A stretch of DNA of 13,067 nt from Alphaproteobacteria bacterium. GTDB taxonomy: Bacteria; Pseudomonadota; Alphaproteobacteria; Micropepsales; Micropepsaceae. Positions 6,289 to 13,067 of this stretch are shown piece after piece. Position 1 is the first letter of the stretch, and each line of letters opens with the position of its first letter. The translations under genes were made by a program, and so were the position numbers. Location of the stretch: positions 1 to 13,067 of the forward strand of contig JAGWRJ010000716.1 in NCBI GenBank assembly GCA_028869725.1, written 5' to 3'. The notes under the pieces were generated by a model that saw only the letters and a list, made by a program, of their open reading frames with translations, did no database searches and had not been told where the DNA came from.

Positions 6289-6403
6289 GTAGACTAGCGT
6301 AACGCCGGATTCAAGCCGCCTGAGCTAGCAAAGCCTTCTTGAACTTGAGGCCCTTCCATCTTTCTGTAGTTCTAAAGATCGTAGTCTGTGCTAGCGTTTA
6401 GCG

Positions 6404-7411
6404 ATGAACATCGCGCGACCAATGGATGAGGCTGCCCTTCTCCAACGGCCGACGCGCCGGCCTCGCCGTCGGCGCCAGCCCGTGCTGGCCGCCATCGATC
6501 TTGGCAGCAACAATTGTCGCCTTCTGATCGCCGAGCCCCGCGGCCGGCATGGGTTTAGGGTCCTCGAATCGTTCAGCCGGACCGTCCGCCTCGGAGAGGG
6601 GGTGGCAAGCACCGGCCGTCTCAGCGAGGCTGCGATTGCCCGAGCCGTAGCTGCGCTGGTGATTTGCGCCGAGCGCGTGCGCCGCTATGGCGCATTCCGG
6701 CTCCGGGCCATCACCACCGAAGCCTGCCGGCGGGCCAGCAATGTCGAAGATCTGCTCACGCGGGTGATGGACAAGGCCGGTATCACGCTCGATGTCATTT
6801 CTGCCGATGAGGAGGCGCGCCTGGCTGCGGTGGGCTGTGCCCCGCTGATGGGCGATGGCTACGCGGGGGCTCTGGTCTTCGATATCGGGGGCGGCTCGAC
6901 AGAACTCATCTGGCTTGAAGCGGACGAACACGAACCGGTCTACGCGGTGTCCCTGCCTGTAGGTGTCGTCAATGTGACCGAAACCTTAGGCGACGTGTCC
7001 ATCAAGGCGATGGAGGACGCCCTGCGCCCGAGTTTTGCAGAGGTTGCGGTACGGATGACTGCAGTCAGGCCCTTTCTCGCGGACGGTCGCCATCTTCTCG
7101 GCACCTCCGGGACGGTTACGACATTGGCGGCGCTGGCGCTGGGCCTTCGTCGCTACGACCGCGACCGCGTCGACGGCAGCTGGCACGAGAGCATGCAGAT
7201 CCGTGACGTGGTAGAAAAGATAGCTGCCCTGGATCTGGCTGGCCGTGCCGGCCTTAACTGCATCGGACCGGAGCGGGCCGACCTCGTTCTTGCGGGCTGC
7301 GCAATTTTCAATGCAATTCATGCGCATTGGCCCTGCCAGCGCTTGCGCGTCGCCGATCGAGGCTTGCGTGAGGGTCTCATTCGCGAACTGATGTGCCAGG
7401 ACCCGACATGA
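6404..7411 (+). CDS. Ppx/GppA-family phosphatase (exopolyphosphatase / pppGpp phosphohydrolase-like), short form
   Basis: 335 residues covering the two actin-like ATPase subdomains. Motifs in order are phosphate-1 IDLGSNNCRLLIA (31-43), ISADEEARLA (132-141) with the catalytic Glu, phosphate-2 FDIGGGSTEL (159-168), GTSGTVTTLAAL (233-244) and ADRGLREGLI (317-326). It lacks the C-terminal HD-like domain of the roughly 500-residue enterobacterial Ppx and GppA, as is common for alphaproteobacterial short forms. Such enzymes release phosphate from polyphosphate or pppGpp; which is used here cannot be told. The start region has an Arg-rich lead (RRPRRRR) before the first strand and no clear Shine-Dalgarno sequence, so the Met at 6404 is less certain than the rest; Met7 (6422) is an alternative. 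The stop overlaps the rlmE start as ATGA, implying coupled translation. Confidence 0.93.
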   Translation: MNIARPMDEAALLQRPTRRPRRRRQPVLAAIDLGSNNCRLLIAEPRGRHGFRVLESFSRTVRLGEGVASTGRLSEAAIARAVAALVICAERVRRYGAFRLRAITTEACRRASNVEDLLTRVMDKAGITLDVISADEEARLAAVGCAPLMGDGYAGALVFDIGGGSTELIWLEADEHEPVYAVSLPVGVVNVTETLGDVSIKAMEDALRPSFAEVAVRMTAVRPFLADGRHLLGTSGTVTTLAALALGLRRYDRDRVDGSWHESMQIRDVVEKIAALDLAGRAGLNCIGPERADLVLAGCAIFNAIHAHWPCQRLRVADRGLREGLIRELMCQDPT

Positions 7412-8139
7412 AGCAAAAGACCACCAGGACAGGCAGCCGCGGTCCTTCCGGTCGCGGTGACGGCCTCAGCGTCCGTCTCAAGACCGCGCGAGGACGCAAA
7501 GCCTCATCCCAGCGCTGGCTCGAGCGACAGCTCAACGATCCCTACGTGCAGGCGGCCAAATCCAAGGGGTACCGCAGTCGCGCCGCCTTCAAGCTGATCG
7601 AACTTGACGATCGCTTCCATCTACTGAAGCAGGGAGCACGCGTTCTCGATCTGGGGGCTGCGCCCGGTGGCTGGGTGCAGGTGGCGCAAGAACGTATTGG
7701 TGCCAATGGAAAGATCGTCGGACTCGATATCCTGCCTATGGCCCCGATTGCTGGTGCCGAACTCCTCGAAGGCGACATGCTGGCGCCGGAAACCCCCGAA
7801 AGGCTGAAGCAGGCCTTGGGCGGCGGCGCCGATGTCGTGCTGTCCGACATGGCCGCCCCCACCACCGGGCACCGCGCAACCGATCATCTGCGCACGGTGG
7901 CGCTTCTCGAAGCAGCTCTGGACCTGGCCGAGGATGTGCTGAGGCCGGGCGGCAGCTTCGTCGGCAAGGTTTTCCAGGGGGGTGCGACCGGCGCGCTTCT
8001 GGCCAGGTTCAAGCAGGTCTTCGCCACGGTCAAACACGTCAAGCCGCCGGCCTCGCGCGCCGAGTCTGTCGAACTCTATCTCGTCGCCCAGGGCTTTCGG
8101 GCAAACAGCCGAGCCTGCCCCGGCAAGCAGACGGCGTAG
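7408..8139 (+). CDS. rlmE: 23S rRNA (uridine-2'-O)-methyltransferase RlmE (FtsJ/RrmJ)
   Basis: 243 residues; E. coli RlmE has 209, the extra length being a basic N-terminal tail (1-35) and a short C-terminal tail. The SAM-binding motif is LDLGAAPGGWVQVA (80-93). The catalytic tetrad Lys62, Asp147, Lys187 and Glu222 is complete, with spacings (85, 40, 35) nearly equal to those in E. coli (86, 40, 35). It methylates the A-loop uridine U2552 of 23S rRNA in late 50S assembly. An ATG at 7393 would add five residues, but the ATG at 7408 is preferred because AGGA lies 6 nt upstream and it overlaps the ppx stop codon. Confidence 0.96.
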   Translation: MKQKTTRTGSRGPSGRGDGLSVRLKTARGRKASSQRWLERQLNDPYVQAAKSKGYRSRAAFKLIELDDRFHLLKQGARVLDLGAAPGGWVQVAQERIGANGKIVGLDILPMAPIAGAELLEGDMLAPETPERLKQALGGGADVVLSDMAAPTTGHRATDHLRTVALLEAALDLAEDVLRPGGSFVGKVFQGGATGALLARFKQVFATVKHVKPPASRAESVELYLVAQGFRANSRACPGKQTA

Positions 8140-8283
8140 CTGCAGGCCCGGCGCCAAGCTGCCGGATCTTGCAGCATACCGGGCGATGCCCAACCCGTCT
8201 TGCGCATGAGCTGGTGCTTGCACGCTCCCGGTCTGGCTGCTATTGGCTCCGGGCTCCGGAACCCGTCGGCAAAGGAGCCCTCC

Positions 8284-9759
8284 TTGAACATTCGCGAAGC
8301 GCTTACCTTCGACGATGTGCTGCTGGTACCGGCGGCCTCGGAAGTCCTTCCCAGCCAGGTCGACACCCGCACCCGCCTCACCAACACCATTGAGCTTGCC
8401 ATCCCCCTGATCTCGGCAGCCATGGACACGGTCACCGAAGCTGGTCTTGCCATCGCTATGGCACAGGCAGGAGGTCTCGGTGTGATCCACAAGAACCTCG
8501 CCGTCGAGGAACAGGCCGAACACGTACGACGGGTCAAAAAATATGAAAGCGGGATGGTCGTAAATCCCGTGACCATTTCACCAAACGCGACACTGGCCGA
8601 TGCACTGACGCTCATGGAGCGCCACCGCATATCCGGAATTCCCGTCGTCGAAGCGCCCGCACGCAACGGTGCGGGAAAGCTCGTCGGCATTCTGACCAAC
8701 CGCGATGTGCGTTTTGCCGATGATCCGCGTCAGCCAGTTCATGAATTGATGACCAAGGACAAACTGGTCACCGTTCGTGAAGGCGTCAGCATGGAAGAGG
8801 CCAAACGCCTGCTGCACCAGCACCGCATTGAAAAAATTCTGGTCGTGGATGGAGCCTATCGCTGCGTGGGGCTGATCACGGTCAAGGATATCGAAAAAGC
8901 CCAGAAATTTCCCCACGCCGCCAAAGACGAACGCGGCCGCCTGCGGGTGGCAGCGGCGACCGGTGTCGGCGATGATGGCGTCAGGCGCGCCCTGGCACTG
9001 ATCGAGGCAGAATGCGATCTGATTGTGGTCGACAGCAGTCACGGTCACTCCAAGAACGTGCTCGACACAATCCGCCAGATCAAGAACCACAGCAATTACA
9101 CGCAGATCCTTGCCGGCAACGTCGCCACCCGAGAGGGCGCAAAGGCACTGATCGATGCCGGTGCCGACGCGGTCAAGGTTGGAATAGGTCCTGGATCGAT
9201 CTGCACGACCCGCATTGTCGCAGGTGTCGGCGTACCACAGCTCACCGCGATCATGGACGCAGTCAGTGTAGCCCGCGAGGCCAATGTTCCGGTCATTGCC
9301 GATGGCGGCATCAAGTATTCTGGCGATCTTGCCAAGGCCATCGCGGCGGGTGCCCACGTGGCCATGGTCGGATCGCTGCTTGCTGGCACCGAAGAGGCCC
9401 CTGGCGAAGTCTTCCTCTATCAGGGCAGATCTTACAAAGGCTACCGCGGCATGGGATCGTTGGGAGCCATGGCCCGCGGCTCGGCAGACCGCTATTTCCA
9501 AGCTGAAGTACGCGACGCGCTCAAGCTTGTACCTGAAGGCGTAGAAGGCCAGGTTGCCTACAAGGGTCCGGTGGCCAATGTCGTACATCAGATCATAGGT
9601 GGCCTGCGCGCAGCGATGGGACTGACGGGCTCAGCCAATATTGCCGAACTGCACAGAAACGCGCAGTTTGTTCGCATTACCGGGGCCGGGCTGCGCGAAA
9701 GTCATGTCCACGATGTCGTGGTCACGCGCGAAAGCCCCAACTATCCGGGTGCACAGTAA
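8284..9759 (+). CDS. guaB: Inosine-5'-monophosphate dehydrogenase, TTG start
   Basis: 491 residues, a normal IMPDH length. It oxidises IMP to XMP with NAD+, the committed step to guanine nucleotides. The barrel begins with LTFDDVLLVP (7-16) and SAAMDTVTEAGLAIAMAQAGG. The two CBS domains fill about 93-205 with RISGIPVV and GILTNRDVRF. The active-site loop GPGSICTTR (302-310) holds catalytic Cys307, followed by ADGGIKYSGD (339-348), YRGMGSLGAM (387-396) and the flap RGSADRYFQ (398-406). The start is the TTG at 8284, because AAAGGAG stands 6 bases upstream and the protein then begins MNIREALTFDD as in the family. The ATG at 8200 would add 28 unrelated residues. The next gene starts 2 bp after its stop. 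Confidence 0.97.
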   Translation: MNIREALTFDDVLLVPAASEVLPSQVDTRTRLTNTIELAIPLISAAMDTVTEAGLAIAMAQAGGLGVIHKNLAVEEQAEHVRRVKKYESGMVVNPVTISPNATLADALTLMERHRISGIPVVEAPARNGAGKLVGILTNRDVRFADDPRQPVHELMTKDKLVTVREGVSMEEAKRLLHQHRIEKILVVDGAYRCVGLITVKDIEKAQKFPHAAKDERGRLRVAAATGVGDDGVRRALALIEAECDLIVVDSSHGHSKNVLDTIRQIKNHSNYTQILAGNVATREGAKALIDAGADAVKVGIGPGSICTTRIVAGVGVPQLTAIMDAVSVAREANVPVIADGGIKYSGDLAKAIAAGAHVAMVGSLLAGTEEAPGEVFLYQGRSYKGYRGMGSLGAMARGSADRYFQAEVRDALKLVPEGVEGQVAYKGPVANVVHQIIGGLRAAMGLTGSANIAELHRNAQFVRITGAGLRESHVHDVVVTRESPNYPGAQ

Positions 9760-9761
9760 CA

Positions 9762-11000
9762 TTGACCCCGGCCGCACGCGTCCAGGCAGCAATCGAGATT
9801 CTGGAAAGCCTTTCTACCTCGGCACTGCCCGCCGACCGAGCGCTTCGCCAATATTTTCGAAGTCGACGCTATGCCGGCGCCAAGGACCGCGCAGCTGTGG
9901 CTGCCCGGGTCTTTGCGGTTTATCGCCAGCGTGCCCACTGCGCCTGGCGCATGAACAGCGAAGAGCCACGCTCCTTGGTGATCGCCTCCCTCCTTGCAGA
10001 CAAGGAAGATATTGCTGTGCTGTTCGCGGGTGGAGCGCATGGCCCCGCGCCGCTGTCCGCGTCAGAAGCGCAGGCCCTGGCCGCCGCGCCCAAGGACAAG
10101 CTTCCGCTTTGGGTGCAAGGCGAATTTCCGCGTTTTCTGGAAAATGATCTGCGTCTCAGATTTGGTGATGCCCTGCTCGCCGAGATGGCGGCTATGCAAC
10201 AACGGGCGCCCATTGATCTGAGGGTCAACACACTCAAGGCTGACCGCGCCGGCGTGGGCGAGGCGCTGCGCGCAGACGGATGGTCTGCAGAACCTGTCCC
10301 CTATGCTTCTACCGGTCTTCGGATCCCTGCAGGCGCAAGCGGTTTGGAGCGCTCGGCACTCTTCCTTGAGGGAGCCTTCGAATTCCAGGATGAAGCTGCG
10401 CAGATCGCCTGCGCACTCTGCGATGCCCAACCCGGCATGCGTGTTTGCGATCTGGCGGCAGGAGCTGGCGGCAAGTCCCTGGCTCTGGCCGCCACCATGC
10501 GTAATCGTGGCCAAATCATTGCCAGTGACATCGCCCCTGCCCGCCTTGCCCAGATCGCACCGCGCGCGGCACGGGCCGGCGCGACCATAATCCGCACAAC
10601 CATGACGCCTGACGGGCGGTTTGACCGGGTCCTGATCGACGCCCCCTGCTCGGGTAGCGGGACGTGGCGACGCCAGCCGGACCAAAAGTGGCGTCTCACG
10701 CAGGAGCGCCTCGCCGAGTTCCTTCGGGTTCAGGATGCCCTTTTGGATCAGGGGGCCCGATTTCTCGCCCCCGGGGGGCGGCTTATGTATGCCACCTGCT
10801 CAGTCCTGCCGCAGGAAAACGAGCGGCGGATCGCCGCGTTCCGCGCGCGCCACCCGCACTTTACCGTTATGTCAGCGGCTTCTGTCTGGAACCACCTGCC
10901 GGCCCACCCACCCCTGAACGGAATTGGTGAATTCTTCCAGGCCAGCCCTTATATGACGCAGACGGACGGCTTTTTTACCGCAATACTGACGCGGGGCTGA
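9762..11000 (+). CDS. RsmB/NOP2-family SAM-dependent RNA (cytosine-5-) methyltransferase, TTG start
   Basis: 412 residues. The N-terminal third is helical and NusB-like only by position. The catalytic domain has the RNA-binding segment IDLRVNTLKADR (151-162), FQDEAAQIACAL (208-219), SAM motif I VCDLAAGAGGKSL (228-240), motif IV LIDAPCSGSGTWRR (291-304) with Cys296, and motif VI MYATCSVLPQENE (342-354) with Cys346. These two Cys are the release and nucleophile residues of m5C RNA methyltransferases. It probably methylates 16S rRNA like RsmB (C967), but the exact site is not established. The TTG start, 2 bp after the guaB stop, gives MTPAARVQAAIEIL, the typical start of this protein group; the first internal Met would remove 63 residues. 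The closeness suggests coupled translation. Confidence 0.92.
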   Translation: MTPAARVQAAIEILESLSTSALPADRALRQYFRSRRYAGAKDRAAVAARVFAVYRQRAHCAWRMNSEEPRSLVIASLLADKEDIAVLFAGGAHGPAPLSASEAQALAAAPKDKLPLWVQGEFPRFLENDLRLRFGDALLAEMAAMQQRAPIDLRVNTLKADRAGVGEALRADGWSAEPVPYASTGLRIPAGASGLERSALFLEGAFEFQDEAAQIACALCDAQPGMRVCDLAAGAGGKSLALAATMRNRGQIIASDIAPARLAQIAPRAARAGATIIRTTMTPDGRFDRVLIDAPCSGSGTWRRQPDQKWRLTQERLAEFLRVQDALLDQGARFLAPGGRLMYATCSVLPQENERRIAAFRARHPHFTVMSAASVWNHLPAHPPLNGIGEFFQASPYMTQTDGFFTAILTRG

Positions 11001-11029
11001 TTCCGAGCGCTACAGCGAAGGAGTACACG

Positions 11030-11500
11030 GTGCACCACATTCGCCTCGCCGCCGCTACCGCTCTCGTAGCGGCATTGGCCTGCCTGCCATCTCAGGCCGC
11101 CTCCCCTCAACAGCTCGAGCAACGGGCCCATGCAGCCGAACGTGCAGGCCACATGGACGAAGCGAGCATGCTCTATCAGGCGGCGGTCGTGGCTAATCCG
11201 GCGCGGACGCAAAGCTATATCGCCCTGGCCCAGTTCTACGCCCGTCATGACGAATACCACTTGGCGCACAAATATTTTGCCGAGGCGCTCTACCTCAATC
11301 CCAAACTGATCACCGCCCTGGGGGGGTCCGGCAAGACCGATCTTGCTCTTGGTAATCGCGCTTCGGCGGAAGACGATCTTGCCCGCCTGCGCCATATCTG
11401 CGGCGGGCGCTGCCCCGAAGAGCAGGAACTGGCCGCCGCCCTTTCGGCCCAATCCGTTGCCAAAGCCGGCGGTTCAAAGGCGTCGCTGGACAAGCGCTAA
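11030..11500 (+). CDS. Periplasmic tetratricopeptide-repeat protein, GTG start
   Basis: 156 residues. A signal peptide is clear: a short basic start, the hydrophobic core AAATALVAALACLP, and a likely cleavage after SQA or SQAA (residues 21-24). Two TPR-like helix pairs follow: about 26-58 with AERAGHMDEASMLYQAAVVANP, split by the usual Gly/Ala/Pro positions, and 61-92 with YIALAQFYARHDEYHLAHKYF. A third partial repeat runs to about 120. Cys124 and Cys128 in CGGRC could form a disulfide in the periplasm. The role is unknown; such proteins serve as binding scaffolds. The GTG at 11030 is chosen because GAAGGAG lies 6 nt upstream. It sits between the methyltransferase gene and guaA, and the guaA promoter appears to lie in its last codons. 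Confidence 0.8.
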   Translation: MHHIRLAAATALVAALACLPSQAASPQQLEQRAHAAERAGHMDEASMLYQAAVVANPARTQSYIALAQFYARHDEYHLAHKYFAEALYLNPKLITALGGSGKTDLALGNRASAEDDLARLRHICGGRCPEEQELAAALSAQSVAKAGGSKASLDKR

Positions 11501-11515
11501 AGGCCCTTTTATAGC
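11487..11515 (+). promoter_or_regulatory. Predicted guaA promoter inside the end of the TPR gene
   Basis: TGGACA (11487-11492, five of six matches to TTGACA) and TATAGC (11510-11515, four of six to TATAAT) are separated by exactly 17 bp. The expected start of transcription, 7 bases after the -10 box, is about 11522-11524, which is the guaA ATG itself. No Shine-Dalgarno sequence precedes that ATG, which agrees with a leaderless mRNA. Confidence 0.5.
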
Positions 11516-11523
11516 CTCGCCAC

Positions 11524-13067
11524 ATGGCGGCTCCTGTACTCGTAATCGACTTTGGCTCGCAGGTGACTCAGCTGATCGCGCGACGCGTGCGCGAAGCTGG
11601 GGTCTATTGCGAAATCGTTCCCTTCAACAGGGCTGAGGAGGTCCTAAAAAAGAGCCCTCCCCGCGCCATCATTCTGTCCGGTGGGCCGGCGAGCGTGACG
11701 CAGGCCGATACGCCGCGTGCGCCACAGGCCGTATTTGAACTGGGGGTACCGGTTCTAGGCATCTGCTATGGCCAACAAACCATGGTTGCCCAGCTTGGCG
11801 GCAAGGTCGAAGGTGACGGGACCCGAGAGTTTGGCCGTGCCGATGTAGAGGTCGTGGGCCAGTCCCCGCTGTTTGAGGGCGTCTGGGCATTGGGCGGCAG
11901 CGATCATGTCTGGATGAGCCACGGCGATAAAGTTACCGCCTTGCCTGTGGGTTTCCATCCCATCGCCGTCAGCCATGGTGCTCCCTTCGCTGCAATCGCC
12001 AACGAAGAACGCAAACTCTACGGCGTACAGTTTCATCCGGAAGTCGCTCACACCCCCCGCGGCACTGCCCTGCTCGGCAATTTCGTGCAAAAGGTCGCTC
12101 AGATCCCGGCAGATTGGAGCATGAAGGCGTTCCGCTCGCACGAGATTGAAAAGATCCGCGCCCAGGTGGGCAAAGGCCGCGTAATCTGCGGACTGTCGGG
12201 CGGTGTCGATTCCTCAGTCGCCGCGGTTCTCATTCACGAAGCCATCGGCGATCAACTTACCTGCATTTTCGTCGACACCGGCCTGATGCGCGCCGGTGAA
12301 GCTGAAGAGGTAGTGTCTTTATTCCGTGGACATTACAACATTCCTCTCGTGCATGCGGATGCCCGGGAGCTGTTTCTCAAGCGGCTGGAAGGTGTGACCG
12401 ATCCCGAGAAGAAGCGTAAAATTATTGGGTCAACCTTTATCGACGTATTCGATGCCGAGGCCGAAAAGGTCGGTGGCGCAGAATTTCTCGCTCAGGGTAC
12501 TCTTTATCCCGACGTGATAGAGAGCGTGTCCGCGACCGGCGGGCCTTCGGTGACGATCAAATCACACCACAATGTCGGCGGCCTGCCCGCGCGCATGAAA
12601 ATGAAACTTGTCGAGCCATTACGCGAGCTCTTCAAGGATGAAGTGCGCGCGCTTGGCCGCGAGCTCGGCCTGCCGGCGCATTTTGTCGGGCGTCATCCCT
12701 TTCCTGGCCCAGGCCTTGCGATCCGTATCCCCGGAGACATCACGGAAGAGAAACTCGAGATCCTCCGTCGCGCCGACACTATTTATCTGGAGGAAATTCG
12801 CAATGCCGGCCTCTATGACGAGATCTGGCAGGCTTTTGCGGTTTTGTTACCTGTCAAGACAGTCGGAGTAATGGGTGATGATCGCACCTACGACTACGTC
12901 TGCGCACTCAGAGCCGTGACTTCCACCGATGGCATGACCGCAGACAGTTATCCCTTCACCCATGCCTTTCTGTCCCGAACAGCGACTCGTATTGTAAATG
13001 AAGTACGCGGCATCAATCGCGTGGTCTACGATGTGACATCAAAGCCTCCTGGCACGATCGAATGGGA
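11524..13067 (+). CDS. guaA: GMP synthase (glutamine-hydrolysing), last residues outside window
   Basis: 514 residues are visible and the frame is open at the right edge; it ends in TIEW, matching the family's C-terminal TIEWE, so only a residue or so and the stop should be missing. The enzyme converts XMP to GMP with ATP and glutamine, the step after GuaB. The class I glutamine amidotransferase domain has LSGGPASV (51-58), GICYGQQTM (79-87) with nucleophile Cys81, and VQFHPEVAHT (168-177) with His171 and Glu173. The PP-loop ATP pyrophosphatase domain has LSGGVDSSVAAVL (224-236). The C-terminal dimerisation domain has HHNVGGLP, GRHPFPGPGLAIR and SRTATRIVNEV. The ATG at 11524 gives the normal start APVLVIDFGSQ; no Shine-Dalgarno sequence is seen. 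Confidence 0.97.
   Translation, partial: MAAPVLVIDFGSQVTQLIARRVREAGVYCEIVPFNRAEEVLKKSPPRAIILSGGPASVTQADTPRAPQAVFELGVPVLGICYGQQTMVAQLGGKVEGDGTREFGRADVEVVGQSPLFEGVWALGGSDHVWMSHGDKVTALPVGFHPIAVSHGAPFAAIANEERKLYGVQFHPEVAHTPRGTALLGNFVQKVAQIPADWSMKAFRSHEIEKIRAQVGKGRVICGLSGGVDSSVAAVLIHEAIGDQLTCIFVDTGLMRAGEAEEVVSLFRGHYNIPLVHADARELFLKRLEGVTDPEKKRKIIGSTFIDVFDAEAEKVGGAEFLAQGTLYPDVIESVSATGGPSVTIKSHHNVGGLPARMKMKLVEPLRELFKDEVRALGRELGLPAHFVGRHPFPGPGLAIRIPGDITEEKLEILRRADTIYLEEIRNAGLYDEIWQAFAVLLPVKTVGVMGDDRTYDYVCALRAVTSTDGMTADSYPFTHAFLSRTATRIVNEVRGINRVVYDVTSKPPGTIEW

Noticed and set aside
8140..8283. Possible riboswitch or terminator between rlmE and guaB
   Set aside because: Only short weak stems (GCTGC/GCAGC and TCCGG/CCGGA) are seen, with no T run and no known purine riboswitch core.
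8578..9588. 336-residue minus-strand open frame opposite guaB
   Set aside because: It is a shadow of the IMPDH coding frame; no family features are visible.
1..13067. CRISPR arrays, transposases, integrases, phage genes or toxin-antitoxin pairs
   Set aside because: No spaced direct repeats, transposase motifs or integrase signatures were found on either strand by eye.

Overview
The window reads as a high-GC alphaproteobacterial chromosome. The conserved right half (ppx/gppA-like, rlmE, guaB, an RsmB/NOP methyltransferase, a periplasmic TPR protein, guaA) has a gene order and protein style that recall Sphingomonadales. That placement is from memory of family features, not a search, so genus and species stay open.

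Left half (1 to about 6120), accessory in character. On the minus strand lie an SDR-family oxidoreductase running off the left edge (1-521), a DJ-1/PfpI protein of the isonitrile-hydratase type (549-1232), a small four-helix membrane protein (1626-2303), a QorB-like NAD(P)H:quinone oxidoreductase (2430-3284) and a zinc-independent medium-chain quinone-reductase-like enzyme (3439-4374). Divergent from the last is a GlxA-type AraC regulator with its own DJ-1-like domain (4521-5495), which converges on a TetR regulator that has lost its DNA-binding half (5526-5873). This block also holds probable debris: a short GlxA-like fragment (1399-1644), an unidentified plus-strand coding-like fragment (about 1341-1503) and a small unidentified ORF (5888-6121) abutting the broken TetR gene. 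Redox enzymes, DJ-1 proteins and decayed regulators next to a tRNA suggest an acquired or reshuffled segment. No integrase, transposase or clear attachment site is visible.

Boundary. A complete tRNA-Gln(CUG) on the minus strand (6185-6258), with a hairpin right against its 5' end, separates the accessory block from the conserved block.

Right half (6404 to end), all on the plus strand. Ppx/GppA phosphatase and RlmE overlap by ATGA. GuaB (IMP to XMP) follows after 144 bp with a TTG start and a strong Shine-Dalgarno sequence. The RsmB/NOP methyltransferase starts with TTG 2 bp after guaB, the TPR protein starts with GTG, and GuaA (XMP to GMP) follows, cut by the right edge a few residues before its end. 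The theme is guanine nucleotide synthesis, phosphate or (p)ppGpp metabolism and rRNA methylation. guaA seems to have its own promoter inside the end of the TPR gene and would give a nearly leaderless mRNA.

No clearly new defence or mobile system was found. The most useful leads are an SDR whose catalytic Tyr position is Leu, a 17-bp element matching at 14 positions in the promoter regions of the DJ-1 gene and the GlxA regulator gene, the abutting gene fragments, and two predicted leaderless or nearly leaderless transcripts.
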